Positions 8,259-16,766 are shown, counted from the first letter of the stretch. The stretch: DNA of 64,000 bases from Streptomyces sp. Ru71 (GCF_002920535.1 NZ_PQSS01000008.1:97831-161830); one strand, 5' to 3'. Notes: generated by a model not told the origin, from the letters alone. Numbers and translations are program-made.

Positions 8259-8702
8259 TCAGGCGGCCTGGGGGCGGCGCATCGCCGGCACCCGCATCGG
8301 GCGCGAGCCCGGGCCGCCGACGTGCGAGAACGGCTGCGTCCGCCAGTCGAGTCCCTGAGGGAGCGTCAACAGCAGGGCGGTGTCCTGCTCCTGGGGCGCG
8401 AACGTCTCGTCCGCGGGCCGGGCGTCCGAGGCCCGGCGACCCGTACCGGCACACACCGTGAGCCCGAACGGGTTCCACGGCGAGGCGCACAGCGCGTGCT
8501 CCGGCAGGACCTCCTCGTCCGCCAGCAGGGCGATGGGCTGCGCGCAGTCCGGGCAGATCACCCGGTACATCTCGAAGGTGTCGTAGGCGTCGAACTCCTC
8601 GCCGTCGTCGTAGGCGTCGGGTTCGACGCCCTCCGGCTCGGGCTCGACGACCGGCTGCTGCCGCTTGGGCATGGAGCGACCTGGGCGCTTAAGACTCTGC
8701 AT
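8259..8702 (-). CDS. Hypothetical protein with CPDC zinc-type motif
   Basis: A 147-residue protein of unknown function. The N-terminal 45 residues are charged (MQSLKRPGRSMPKRQQPVVEPEPEGVEPD). The middle carries MYRVICPDCAQPIALLADEEVLPEHALCASPWNPFGLTVCAG, with CPDC, H and C residues that could bind one zinc ion. ATG 8702 is favoured by GGGGGAGA upstream; the internal Met at 8672 is possible. It converges on the phosphotransferase gene with one base between the stop codons. Confidence 0.65.
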   Translation of the reverse strand: MQSLKRPGRSMPKRQQPVVEPEPEGVEPDAYDDGEEFDAYDTFEMYRVICPDCAQPIALLADEEVLPEHALCASPWNPFGLTVCAGTGRRASDARPADETFAPQEQDTALLLTLPQGLDWRTQPFSHVGGPGSRPMRVPAMRRPQAA

Positions 8703-8955
8703 GGGATTCTCCCCCTCGGGCTGGGCCGTGAAGGCGCTGCGGCCTCGACCACAGCAAGCACTTCCCGCCCGCTCTCGCGGGTAATCACGAGGACATCACG
8801 GAGACCGTTCGAAACGTGTGGTGTTCGTCACATGCCGTACGCAGGTGCCCGCCGGGGGCCGCGGTTGGCCCGGATGGCCCAGCCGCGGCCGGCGGGGAGG
8901 TCACGAACCGGGCATGACCTGGGCCGGGAGGTATCCGAGGAGATCACCCGCCCTG

Positions 8956-8961
8956 TAGGTT
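8956..8961 (+). promoter_or_regulatory. -10 element suggesting a leaderless lrp-type transcript
   Basis: TAGGTT is a good vegetative -10 hexamer. Its last base is 9 nt before the A of ATG 8970, so transcription would start at or within a base or two of the start codon. No ribosome-binding site is visible upstream of ATG 8970. No strong -35 was found. Confidence 0.45.
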
Positions 8962-8969
8962 TCTGCGCC

Positions 8970-9410
8970 ATGGAGGAGCTGGACCGTCAGATCGTGCAGC
9001 TGCTCGTCAAGGACGGGCGGATGAGCTACACCGACCTGGGCAAGGCCACGGGCCTGTCCACGTCGGCCGTGCACCAGCGGGTGCGCCGGCTGGAGCAGCG
9101 TGGCGTCATCCGCGGCTACGCGGCCGTCGTCGACCCCGAGGCGGTGGGGCTGCCGATGACCGCGTTCATCTCGGTCAAGCCCTTCGACCCCAGCGCGCCC
9201 GACGACATCGCGGACCGGCTGGCCGGCGTGCCCGAGATCGAGGCCTGCCACAGCGTCGCCGGCGACGAGAACTACATCCTCAAGGTGCGCGTGGCCACGC
9301 CGCACGAACTGGAGGAGCTGCTCGCCCGGGTCCGGTCGCTGGCCGGCGTGTCCACCCGGACCACGGTGGTGCTGTCCACGCCGTACGAGGCACGGCCGCC
9401 GCGCATCTGA
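8970..9410 (+). CDS. Lrp/AsnC-family regulator
   Basis: A 146-residue Lrp/AsnC-type DNA-binding protein of normal family length. It has an N-terminal helix-turn-helix (DRQIVQLLVKDGRMSYTDLG, then STSAVHQRVRRLEQRGVI) and a C-terminal RAM/ligand-binding domain (GLPMTAFISVKPFDP, then CHSVAGDENYILKV). Lrp proteins assemble into dimers and higher oligomers and sense amino acids. ATG 8970 is chosen because the protein aligns from MEELDRQIV and a -10 box places transcription at the start codon. The divergent zinc-motif gene and the downstream amidohydrolase are the nearest candidate targets. Confidence 0.9.
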   Translation: MEELDRQIVQLLVKDGRMSYTDLGKATGLSTSAVHQRVRRLEQRGVIRGYAAVVDPEAVGLPMTAFISVKPFDPSAPDDIADRLAGVPEIEACHSVAGDENYILKVRVATPHELEELLARVRSLAGVSTRTTVVLSTPYEARPPRI

Positions 9411-9458
9411 CCCCACCTGGGTGCGAAGCGGCCCGGGCCAGGCGCGAGACTGTTCCCC

Positions 9459-11060
9459 ATGAGTGAGCGCACCCCCGACCCGAAGACCGTCCTGCTCCGC
9501 CGCGGCGAGGTCCACAGCCCCGCCGACCCCTTCGCCACCGCCATGGTCGTCGAACGCGGCCAGGTCGCCTGGGTCGGCTCCGAGGGCGCGGCCGACGCCT
9601 TCGCGGACGGCGTCGACGAGGTGATAGACCTCGACGGCGCGCTGGTCACCCCCGCGTTCACCGACGCGCATGTGCACACCACGGCCACCGGTCTCGCGCT
9701 CACCGGCCTCGACCTGTCCGACGCGCCCTCGCTGGCGGCCGCCCTGACCGCCGTACGGGAGTTCGCCGCGGCCCGCCCGCACGACCGGGTGCTGCTCGGG
9801 CACGGCTGGGACGCCGCCCGCTGGACCGACGGCCGCCCGCCCACGCGCGCGGAGCTGGACGAGGCGACCGGCGGGCGCCCGCTGTACCTGTCCCGGATCG
9901 ACGTCCACTCGGCGGTCGTCACCACCGCCCTGCTGGAGCTGACCCCCCGCCTCGGCGTCGTGGACGGGCCGCTGACCGCCGACGCCCACCACGCCGTACG
10001 CGCCACCGCCTTCGGCGCGATCACGCCCGGGCAGCGCACCGAGGCCCAGCGCGCGGCCCTCGCCCACGCCGCCTCCCTCGGCATCGGCTCCGTCCACGAG
10101 TGCGGCGGCCCGGAGATCTCCTCCGAGGACGACTTCACGGGCCTGCTGCGGCTCGCCGCCGAGGAGCCGGGCCCGCGGGTCGTCGGCTACTGGGCGGAGG
10201 CGGACGTCGTCAAGGCGCGGGAACTGGGCGCGATCGGCGCCGCCGGGGACCTCTTCGTCGACGGGGCGCTCGGCTCGCACACCGCGTGCCTGCACGAGCC
10301 GTACGCCGACGCCGCCCACACCGGCACCGCCTACCTCGACGCCGACGCGGTCGCCGCCCATGTCGTCGCCTGCACCGAGGCGGGCCTCCAGGCGGGCTTC
10401 CACGCCATCGGGGACGCCGCCGTGGCCGCCGTGGTCGAGGGCGTGCGCGCCGCCGCGGAGAAGGTCGGCCTGGCCCGTGTGCGCGCCGCGCGCCACCGCG
10501 TGGAGCACGCCGAGATGCTCACCCCGGAGAGCATCGCCGCCTTCGCCGAGCTGGGCCTGACCGCCTCCGTGCAGCCGGCCTTCGACGCGCTGTGGGGCGG
10601 CGAGGACGGCATGTACGCCGAGCGGCTGGGCGCTGAGCGGGCGCGGACGCTGAACCCCTTCGCCGCCCTGCTGCGCGCCGGCGTGCCGCTGGCGTTCGGC
10701 TCCGACAGCCCGGTCACCCCGCTCGACCCGTGGGGCACGGTCCGCGCCGCCGCCTTCCATCGCACCCCGGAGCACCGCGTCTCCGTCCGCGCCGCCTTCA
10801 CCGCCCACACCCGCGGCGGCTGGCGTGCCGTCGGACGCGACGACGCGGGCGTGCTGGTGCCGGGAGCGCCCGCGGACTACGCCGTGTGGCGCACCGGCGC
10901 CCTCGTCGTTCAGGCCCCCGACGACCGCGTCGCCCGCTGGTCCACCGACCCGCGCTCCGGCACCCCGGGTCTGCCCGACCTCACACCGGGCCGCGACCTG
11001 CCGGTCTGCCTGCGCACGGTGGTTGGCGGCCGCACGGTGTACCTGCGGCCGGACGCGTAG
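9459..11060 (+). CDS. YtcJ-like amidohydrolase
   Basis: A 533-residue metal-dependent hydrolase of the amidohydrolase superfamily, YtcJ/NfdA type. Motifs: PAFTDAHVHTTATG (HxH metal ligands, about residues 65-75), LGHGWDAARWTD, FHAIGDAAV, HRVEHAEMLTP and AFGSDSPVTPLDPWG (late metal Asp). It ends with the typical C-terminal beta segment GVLVPGAPADYAVW. It hydrolyses C-N bonds in an unknown substrate. No signal peptide, so cytoplasmic. It is 48 bp downstream of the Lrp gene on the same strand and could be co-transcribed with it. Confidence 0.88.
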   Translation: MSERTPDPKTVLLRRGEVHSPADPFATAMVVERGQVAWVGSEGAADAFADGVDEVIDLDGALVTPAFTDAHVHTTATGLALTGLDLSDAPSLAAALTAVREFAAARPHDRVLLGHGWDAARWTDGRPPTRAELDEATGGRPLYLSRIDVHSAVVTTALLELTPRLGVVDGPLTADAHHAVRATAFGAITPGQRTEAQRAALAHAASLGIGSVHECGGPEISSEDDFTGLLRLAAEEPGPRVVGYWAEADVVKARELGAIGAAGDLFVDGALGSHTACLHEPYADAAHTGTAYLDADAVAAHVVACTEAGLQAGFHAIGDAAVAAVVEGVRAAAEKVGLARVRAARHRVEHAEMLTPESIAAFAELGLTASVQPAFDALWGGEDGMYAERLGAERARTLNPFAALLRAGVPLAFGSDSPVTPLDPWGTVRAAAFHRTPEHRVSVRAAFTAHTRGGWRAVGRDDAGVLVPGAPADYAVWRTGALVVQAPDDRVARWSTDPRSGTPGLPDLTPGRDLPVCLRTVVGGRTVYLRPDA

Positions 11061-11172
11061 GGCCGGGCGAGTGATCCGGGGCGGCCGGCCGGCGGACCGG
11101 GGTCCTCGACCGGCCGCCCCGGACCCTGGGCTGACCTGCGCGTTGAGGCCGTCGCCGCAGGTCGAACGGCTG

Positions 11173-11203
11173 TTGACAGGCGGCGCACCGGGGCCGGTAG
11201 GTT
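11173..11203 (+). promoter_or_regulatory. Strong vegetative promoter-like element far upstream of ppm1
   Basis: TTGACA (11173-11178) and TAGGTT (11198-11203) are separated by 19 bp. This is one of the best -35/-10 matches in the window. Transcription would begin near 11210, nearly 400 bp before the ppm1 start at 11608, implying a long leader or a separate RNA. Confidence 0.5.
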
Positions 11204-11234
11204 CGGCGGAGTCCACCACCGGACGCCCGGAGCG

Positions 11235-11347
11235 GGGAACGTTCAGGCACTCGACGCAGCGCCGCTGGGTCAGGGACGGAGCACCGGATCGGGGCACCGC
11301 CACTGGGAGCCAGGCTCAGCGCGGCGCCGACGAGGGAACGTTCAGGC
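11235..11347. repeat. Two copies of GGGAACGTTCAGGC in the ppm1 leader
   Basis: The 14-mer GGGAACGTTCAGGC occurs at 11235-11248 and 11334-11347, 99 bp apart, just downstream of the strong promoter. Its core GAACGTTC is palindromic. The rest of 11061-11607 shows no credible gene; it is GC-rich with several inverted repeats and a more AT-rich patch at 11490-11540. Confidence 0.5.
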
Positions 11348-11607
11348 GCCCCGGGGAGGTGTGACCCGGGTGGGGCCCGGGTGCTCAGTAGACAACGGCT
11401 CTCGGTCGATCCGCAGCCGGCGGATCCCAGGCCGGCCCGAAGGGCACCGGGCCCCCATCCGCCGCACACGCGCGTGCGGACGAGCCGAAAACCATATCTC
11501 CTACCCCGTGTTTCCCTTTTGGACACCACCTTACGTACGTCCTGTCACGTCATCGCAGGCCGCGGCCACTATGGTGGTCCTCTGCGTACGGACATGAAGG
11601 GGCAGCA

Positions 11608-12426
11608 GTGAACGACGGCGACGGGACTTTCGAGGCCAAGGCCCAGGGGAGGAAGTTCGGTCCGCTCGGCACGGCCTTGGTGATCATTCCGACCTACAAC
11701 GAGGCGGAGAACATCAAGAGCATCGTCGGCCGGGTGCGGCAGGCGGTTCCCGAGGCGCACGTTCTCGTGGCCGACGACAACAGCCCGGACGGCACCGGCA
11801 AGCTCGCGGACGAGCTGGCCGCCGGGGACGACCACGTGCACGTGCTGCACCGCAAGGGCAAGGAGGGCCTCGGAGCCGCCTACCTGGCGGGCTTCCGCTG
11901 GGGCCTGGAGCACGGCTACGGCGTGCTCGTCGAGATGGACGCCGACGGCTCCCACCAGCCCGAGGAGCTGCCCCGCCTGCTCACCGCGCTCAAGAGCGCC
12001 GACCTGGTCCTCGGCTCGCGCTGGGTGCCGGGCGGCCGCGTGGTGAACTGGCCGAAGTCCCGCGAGTTCATCTCCCGCGGCGGCAGCCTGTACTCCCGGC
12101 TCGCGCTGGACCTGCCGCTGAGGGACATCACCGGCGGCTACCGCGCCTTCCGCCGCGAGACGCTGGAGGGCCTGGGCCTGGACGAGGTCGCCTCCCAGGG
12201 CTACTGCTTCCAGGTCGACCTGGCACGCCGCGCGATCAAGGCCGGCTACCACGTCGTCGAGGTCCCCATCACCTTCGTCGAGCGGGAGCTCGGCGACTCC
12301 AAGATGAGCCGCGACATCCTCGTCGAGGCGCTGTGGCGGGTCACCGCCTGGGGCGTGGGGGAGCGCGTGGGGAAGCTGACGGGGAAGGCCAAGCCGGGCA
12401 AGCCGCAGGCGGACGGCAAGCGCTGA
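11608..12426 (+). CDS. ppm1: Polyprenol-phosphate mannosyltransferase Ppm1
   Basis: A 272-residue GT2-family glycosyltransferase resembling dolichol-phosphate mannose synthase. It has LVIIPTYNEAENIKSI (residues about 23-38), VLVADDNSPDGTGKLAD, the DxD-type EMDADGSHQPEEL, LVLGSRWVPGGRV and DITGGYRAFRR. It transfers mannose from GDP-mannose to polyprenyl phosphate on the inner membrane face, supplying protein O-mannosylation by Pmt. In S. coelicolor the equivalent is also needed for phiC31 infection (established knowledge). There is no C-terminal membrane domain, as in bacterial catalytic-only forms. Start is GTG 11608, with AAGGGG upstream. Confidence 0.92.
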   Translation: MNDGDGTFEAKAQGRKFGPLGTALVIIPTYNEAENIKSIVGRVRQAVPEAHVLVADDNSPDGTGKLADELAAGDDHVHVLHRKGKEGLGAAYLAGFRWGLEHGYGVLVEMDADGSHQPEELPRLLTALKSADLVLGSRWVPGGRVVNWPKSREFISRGGSLYSRLALDLPLRDITGGYRAFRRETLEGLGLDEVASQGYCFQVDLARRAIKAGYHVVEVPITFVERELGDSKMSRDILVEALWRVTAWGVGERVGKLTGKAKPGKPQADGKR

Positions 12427-12472
12427 TCAGCCGCTTATCCGGAGCTGAGCCGGGGCCAGGCACACTGGAGAC

Positions 12473-13033
12473 ATGACGACTGGCGCTCCGACCTCTTCCT
12501 CCTCCTCCGCCCGGCCGCGCCGCTCCCGGCTGCGCACCTTCCTGCCGCTCGGGATCGCCGCCTGGCTGGTGCTGGAGATCTGGCTGCTGTCCGTCGTGGC
12601 CGGGGCGTCCAGCGGGTTCGTGGTCTTCCTGCTGCTGCTCGCCGGGTTCCTCGGCGGCGCGGCGGTGGTGAAGCGGGCGGGGCGGCGGGCCTTTGAGAAC
12701 CTCAACGAGGCCGTCCAGCGGGGCGGCTCCCCGGCGCGGGGCGGCGGCAACGGCTTCCTGATGCTGGCGGGCCTGCTGCTGATGATCCCGGGCCTGGTCT
12801 CGGACGCGGTGGGCCTGCTCCTGCTCCTCCCGCCGGTCCAGAAGGCCGTCGGCCGCTACGCGGAGCGCACGATGGACCGCACCCTGCGCGCCGCCGGCGC
12901 GGGCGGCCTGGGCGACGCCTTCCAGCAGGCACGCATCCACCGCCCCGACGGCAAGATCGTCCAGGGCGAGGTCATCCACCCCGACGAGCGGGACGACACC
13001 CCGAGCGGCCCGCGCCCCCCGCTGACGCGCTGA
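12473..13033 (+). CDS. fxsA: FxsA-family membrane protein
   Basis: A 186-residue membrane protein of the FxsA family, named for suppression of F exclusion of phage T7 in E. coli. After a Ser/Arg-rich cytoplasmic start there are membrane segments at LGIAAWLVLEIWLLSVVAG, GFVVFLLLLAGFLGGAAVV and GFLMLAGLLLMIPGLVSDAVGLLLLLPP. The last holds the family signature 'MIPGxxSDxxGLLLLLPP'. The C-terminal tail is cytoplasmic and charged. It is 46 bp after ppm1, probably the same transcript, and ends at a bidirectional terminator facing rbpA. Confidence 0.88.
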   Translation: MTTGAPTSSSSSARPRRSRLRTFLPLGIAAWLVLEIWLLSVVAGASSGFVVFLLLLAGFLGGAAVVKRAGRRAFENLNEAVQRGGSPARGGGNGFLMLAGLLLMIPGLVSDAVGLLLLLPPVQKAVGRYAERTMDRTLRAAGAGGLGDAFQQARIHRPDGKIVQGEVIHPDERDDTPSGPRPPLTR

Positions 13034-13107
13034 GCGGAGGGCGCCGCGGACCTGAGCGGAGCCCGGCGCGGAGCCGAGCCAGGCCGTCGCGCTGAGCGCC
13101 GACAAAA

Positions 13108-13150
13108 GACCGCGGGCGCCGTACGTGCAGTACGTACGGCGCCCGCGGTC
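13108..13150. terminator. Bidirectional terminator between fxsA and rbpA
   Basis: A perfect 19-bp stem is formed by GACCGCGGGCGCCGTACGT (13108-13126) and its complement (13132-13150), with a 5-nt loop GCAGT. It separates two convergent genes. Confidence 0.9.
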
Positions 13151-13188
13151 AGTAACGCGCGCTGTGTTCCGGCCGAGCCCCGCAGGGA

Positions 13189-13563
13189 CTACGCGGACTT
13201 GCGGCTGTCCCGGGGATGAACCGCGAGGTTCATCGCACCGGACCGCAGAACGGCGAGCCGCTCCTCAAGGACCTCTTCGAGTTCCTCACGGGTCCGCCGC
13301 TCCATCAGCATGTCCCAATGCGTACGCGCGGGCTTGGCCTTCTTCTCCTCAGGGCCGTCGCCATCCACGAGGAGTGCCTGGGCTCCGCAGACCTTGCACT
13401 CCCACTCCGGCGGGATCTCCGCCTCGACCGAGAAGGGCATCTCGAATCGATGGCCCTTCTCGCATGCGTACTCCACGGCCTGGCGCGGGGCCAGGTCGAT
13501 GCCGCGGTCCGTCTCGTAGCTGGTCACCACGAGGCGCGTGCCGCGAAGAGCTCGCTCACTCAT
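13189..13563 (-). CDS. rbpA: RNA polymerase-binding protein RbpA
   Basis: A 124-residue protein, the same length as S. coelicolor RbpA. It binds the sigma-A/HrdB RNA polymerase holoenzyme and stimulates open-complex formation (established). Visible: the N-terminal tail MSERALRGTRLVVTSYETDRG, a core with zinc ligands Cys34, His38, Cys56 and Cys59 (YACEKGHRF, WECKVCG), a basic linker (EEKKAKPARTHWDMLMERR), and a C-terminal sigma-interaction helix with Arg89-Arg90. It is expressed from a sigma-R promoter (13625-13651), linking it to thiol-oxidative stress. Confidence 0.97.
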   Translation of the reverse strand: MSERALRGTRLVVTSYETDRGIDLAPRQAVEYACEKGHRFEMPFSVEAEIPPEWECKVCGAQALLVDGDGPEEKKAKPARTHWDMLMERRTREELEEVLEERLAVLRSGAMNLAVHPRDSRKSA

Positions 13564-13624
13564 GAATCGTGCCTCCCGGGCTTGTCGCCCACAGGACAGG
13601 TGTCGCTGTCGTCGTCATCCGGTC

Positions 13625-13651
13625 AACGTCCGGTCGGCGGTAAAGATTCCC
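13625..13651 (-). promoter_or_regulatory. Sigma-R promoter of rbpA
   Basis: On the minus strand GGGAAT (13651-13646) is followed after exactly 18 bp by GTT (13627-13625), the sigma-R consensus GGGAAT-N18-GTT. Transcription would start about 55 bp upstream of the rbpA ATG. rbpA being in the sigma-R regulon is established for S. coelicolor; here the motif is directly visible. Confidence 0.85.
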
Positions 13652-13841
13652 GTTCCGATGTCCCGTTCCGGGTCATGCGTCGCCGTCGTGCCGCAGCCTT
13701 GTCAACCAGTGCAGTACCCACCGACGCCCGGTTTGTCACGTCTGATCGGAGATGTCACCTAGCGCCTCGTCGCCTTTGACGCGCAGTAACGGTACGCCTG
13801 GCAGGCCAAACGCGTACACTACCGCCCTTTCATCCCGAGTG

Positions 13842-15188
13842 CTAAATCCTCTCGGGAACCGGGTTGCCCGCGTCGCCGATCGCCCGCCGCACCGGCACCC
13901 GGGCGAGGAGCACGAAGCCGATCGCGAAGAACGCCACCAGCGAGATGATCGCGTCCCGGTAGCTGCCGGTGACCTGGTAGGTGAGGCCGAACAGCAGCGG
14001 GCCCAGCCAGCTCATCCCGCGGTCGCTCAGCTCGTACGCCGAGAAGTACTCGGCCTCCTTGCCCGGCGGCACGAGGTGGGAGAACAGGGAGCGGGACAGC
14101 GCCTGGCTGCCGCCGAGGACCAGACCGATCCCGGCCGCCAGCACGAAGAACCACACCGGCGCCCCGGCCGGCAGGAAGTACCCGGCGCCGAGGGTGAGCG
14201 TCCAGGCGATCAGCGAGCCGAGGATCGTCCGCTTCGCCCCGTACGTCCGGGCCAGCCGGCCCATCGCCAGGGCGCCGGCCACCGCCAGCCCCTGCACCAG
14301 CAGGACCGCCCCGATAAGAGTGGACTGACCGAGACCCAGTTCCTCCGACCCGTACACCGAGGCCTGCGAGATCACCGTCTGGATGCCGTCGTTGTAGACG
14401 AGGTACGCCAGCAGGAAGGCCAGGGTCAGCGGATGGCGGCGCATGTCGCGGACCGTCGCCGCGAGCTGCCGCATCCCCGGCAGGGCCGCCTCGCGCCGCA
14501 CGGAACGGCGTTCGCGCAGCCGGTTGAGCGGGACCAGCGTGAACGCGCCCCACCACAGCCCGGCCGAGGCCAGGCAGATCCGCACGGCCGTGGCCTCGGA
14601 GACGCCGAAGCTGTCGTGGGCCAGATAGAGGACCAGGTCGGCGATCAGCACCAACGAGCCGGCCGCGTAGCCGAAGGCCCAGCCGCGCGAGGAGACCGCG
14701 TCGCGTTCCTCGGGCGGCGCGATCTGCGGCAGATAGGAGTTGTAGAGCATCATCGCCACCGACTGGGCGGCGTTCGCGACCACCAGCAGCACCCCGCCGA
14801 GCAGATAGCGCTCACCCGAGAGGAAGAACATCCCGGTCGTCGCCGCGGCCCCCACGTACGCGGCGGCCGCCAGCAGCGGCTTCTTGCGGCCGGTGCGGTC
14901 GGCGGCGGCGCCCACCACAGGCATCACCAGCACCGCCACGATCACCGACAGCGACACCGCGTAGGCGAAGAAGGAGCCGGCCCGGACCGGGACGCCCAGG
15001 GGATGGACGTAGCCGTCGGCGTCCGCGGCCGCCTTGGCGACGGAGGTCAGATAGGGGCCCAGGAACACGGTGAGCACGCTCGTCGAATAGACCGAGCAGG
15101 CCCAGTCGTAGAAGTACCAGCCGCGCTGCTCGCGCCTGCGGCCCGCGGCGTCGTCCGCCTCCGCCGTGCGCACGGTGTCGATGTCCAC
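13842..15188 (-). CDS. MFS transporter, Atg22/UMF1 type
   Basis: A 448-residue membrane protein with about 12 hydrophobic segments. The N-terminus has the hallmark of the UMF1/Atg22 branch of the major facilitator superfamily: RGWYFYDWACSVYSTSVLTVFLGPYL. Other features are the MFS loop GAAADRTGRKKPLL, the segment MLYNSYLPQIAPPEERDAVSSRGWAFGYAAGS, and GSQALSRSLFSHLVPPGKEAEYFSAYELSDRG. The substrate is unknown; fungal Atg22 effluxes amino acids. It lies upstream of rbpA on the same strand, but rbpA has its own promoter. The 278-bp gap between them holds no other gene. Confidence 0.88.
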   Translation of the reverse strand: MDIDTVRTAEADDAAGRRREQRGWYFYDWACSVYSTSVLTVFLGPYLTSVAKAAADADGYVHPLGVPVRAGSFFAYAVSLSVIVAVLVMPVVGAAADRTGRKKPLLAAAAYVGAAATTGMFFLSGERYLLGGVLLVVANAAQSVAMMLYNSYLPQIAPPEERDAVSSRGWAFGYAAGSLVLIADLVLYLAHDSFGVSEATAVRICLASAGLWWGAFTLVPLNRLRERRSVRREAALPGMRQLAATVRDMRRHPLTLAFLLAYLVYNDGIQTVISQASVYGSEELGLGQSTLIGAVLLVQGLAVAGALAMGRLARTYGAKRTILGSLIAWTLTLGAGYFLPAGAPVWFFVLAAGIGLVLGGSQALSRSLFSHLVPPGKEAEYFSAYELSDRGMSWLGPLLFGLTYQVTGSYRDAIISLVAFFAIGFVLLARVPVRRAIGDAGNPVPERI

Positions 15189-15246
15189 CCGTGCCCTCGC
15201 TTCCCCGCTGAAGGTGCCGCGCGGGCCCGGTGGGACGCCGGGCCGG

Positions 15247-16014
15247 TCAGACCCAGACGCCGCGCTCCTCCATGACCTTGCGCAGTGTGTCGATGTGATC
15301 GGTCATGATGCCATCGACCCCGAGGTCCAGGAGCCGGTGCATGCGCTCGGGTTCGTTGACCGTCCACACGTGCACCTGCAGCCCGTGCGCGTGGGCGAAG
15401 CGTACGAAGCGCCGGTCCACCACCTGGATCCCGGACTGCACCTCCGGCACCTGCGCGGCGACCGCCGAGCGGCGCAGCGCGGCCGGCACGCCCCAGGAGC
15501 GCAGCCGCAGGTTGAGCACGCCCCGGGTGCCGTAGGAGGTGGCGAGCTTCGGGCCGGCCAGCCGCTGGGCGCGCATCACGCGCGCCTCCGAGAACGAGCC
15601 CAGGCAGATGCGGTCCCAGGCGTTCGCCCGGGCGATCAGGTTCAGGAACGGGTGCAGGGCCGACTCGGCCTTCACGTCGACGTTCCAGCGCACCTCGGGG
15701 AAGGTCTCCAGCAGCTCGTCGAAGAGCGGCACCGGCTCCTTGCCCGCCACCCGCGCCTCGCGCACCTGCGTCCACGGCAGGTCCGCGATCCGGCCCGCGC
15801 CGTCCGTCACCCGGTCCAGCGTGGCGTCGTGGAACGCGACGAGCCGGCCGTCCTTCGTGGCGTGCACATCGGTCTCGATGTACCGGTAGCCGGCCTCGAC
15901 CGCCCGCCGGAACTGCGCCATGGTGTTCTCCAGGCCGTCGGCGGCGCCGCCGCGGTGCGCGAAGGCGAGCGGACCCGGGTGGTCGAGGTACGGGTGGCGT
16001 ATGAGGGTCGTCAC
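15247..16014 (-). CDS. glpQ: Glycerophosphodiester phosphodiesterase
   Basis: A 255-residue cytoplasmic GDPD-family enzyme that hydrolyses glycerophosphodiesters to glycerol-3-phosphate and an alcohol. It has the complete active-site set: FAHRGGAADGLENT (general-base His-Arg and Glu), IETDVHATKDGRLVAFHDATLDRVTDG (metal Glu/Asp and acid His) and VNVDVKAES in the mid-barrel. It ends LGVDGIMTDHIDTL, the usual GDPD terminus. Start GTG 16014 overlaps the stop of the YczE-like gene (GTGA), so translation is coupled. No signal peptide, so the substrate is probably imported or intracellular. Confidence 0.92.
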   Translation of the reverse strand: MTTLIRHPYLDHPGPLAFAHRGGAADGLENTMAQFRRAVEAGYRYIETDVHATKDGRLVAFHDATLDRVTDGAGRIADLPWTQVREARVAGKEPVPLFDELLETFPEVRWNVDVKAESALHPFLNLIARANAWDRICLGSFSEARVMRAQRLAGPKLATSYGTRGVLNLRLRSWGVPAALRRSAVAAQVPEVQSGIQVVDRRFVRFAHAHGLQVHVWTVNEPERMHRLLDLGVDGIMTDHIDTLRKVMEERGVWV

Positions 16015-16664
16015 CGTCGCAGTATCGCCCGTGCGGGTGACCCCGTGGCAACGACCGTGCTGCCCTCGGATGCCTGCGGGACGGCGAACACCCGCAGGAA
16101 GAGCTGGGCGAGCGGGCCGATGGACACCGCGTACAGCAGGGTGCCGATGCCGACGGTGCCGCCCAGGGCGAACCCGGTGGCCACCACCGTCACCTCCACC
16201 ACGGTGCGCATCAGCCGGATCGAGCGGCCCGTGCGCCGGTGCAGGCCGGTCATCAGCCCGTCGCGCGGGCCCGGGCCGAACCGGGCGGAGATGTACAGGC
16301 CGGTCGCGACGCCGTTCAGCACGATGCCGCCGAGCAGCAGCGGCACGCGCACGGTCAGGGCATGTGCGTCCGGGACCGCGGCGAGGGTGCCGTCCATGGC
16401 GACGCCGACGACGAAGACGTTGGAGACCGTGCCCAGGCCCGGCCGCTGGCGCAGCGGGATCCACAGCAGCAGCACCGCCGCGCCCACGACGATCGACACC
16501 ACGCCGATGGTCAGACCGGTCAGTTCGGCCAGGCCCTCGTGCAGGACGTTCCACGGTTCCATGCCGAGCCCGGCGCGGACGAGGAGCGCGGAGCTGACGC
16601 CGTAGAGGGTGAGACCGACGTAGAGCTGGATCAGCCGCCGGGTCAGCCGGCGTGGTGTGGACAC
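16011..16664 (-). CDS. yczE: YczE-like membrane protein
   Basis: A 217-residue protein with five or so membrane helices: LIQLYVGLTLYGVSSALLVRAGLG, ELTGLTIGVVSIVVGAAVLLLWIP, VPLLLGGIVLNGVATGLYISA, and two more near the C-terminus. RAGLGMEPWNVLHEGLA, LGTVSNVFVVGVAMDG and RFGPGPRDGLMTGLHRRTG match the YczE/YitT-like family. GTG 16664 has a strong AGGGGGGA upstream. It is divergent from a MocR-type regulator of the YczR kind, a conserved partnership, and translationally coupled to the phosphodiesterase. Transport role suspected, substrate unknown. Confidence 0.82.
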   Translation of the reverse strand: MSTPRRLTRRLIQLYVGLTLYGVSSALLVRAGLGMEPWNVLHEGLAELTGLTIGVVSIVVGAAVLLLWIPLRQRPGLGTVSNVFVVGVAMDGTLAAVPDAHALTVRVPLLLGGIVLNGVATGLYISARFGPGPRDGLMTGLHRRTGRSIRLMRTVVEVTVVATGFALGGTVGIGTLLYAVSIGPLAQLFLRVFAVPQASEGSTVVATGSPARAILRR

Positions 16665-16688
16665 GGGTGTCCCCCCTGGGTGGTGTGA

Positions 16689-16719
16689 GTGGCCTGACGC
16701 ATGACACTCTGTGGCTTGA
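16689..16719. promoter_or_regulatory. Direct repeats likely bound by YczR
   Basis: GTGGCCTGA (16689-16697) and GTGGCTTGA (16711-16719) lie 22 bp apart, two helical turns, in the 102-bp region between yczE and yczR. MocR-type regulators characteristically bind direct repeats on one DNA face. A third partial match, ATGGCCAAT, follows at about 16735. Confidence 0.5.
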
Positions 16720-16766
16720 GGAGAAAAGCCATCCATGGCCAATTCGGGGAAGGTGGACTGATCGGC

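Noticed and set aside
13837..13845. CIRCE half-site GAGTGCTAA
   Set aside because: Only one half is present, it overlaps the stop codon of the MFS gene, and no heat-shock gene is nearby.
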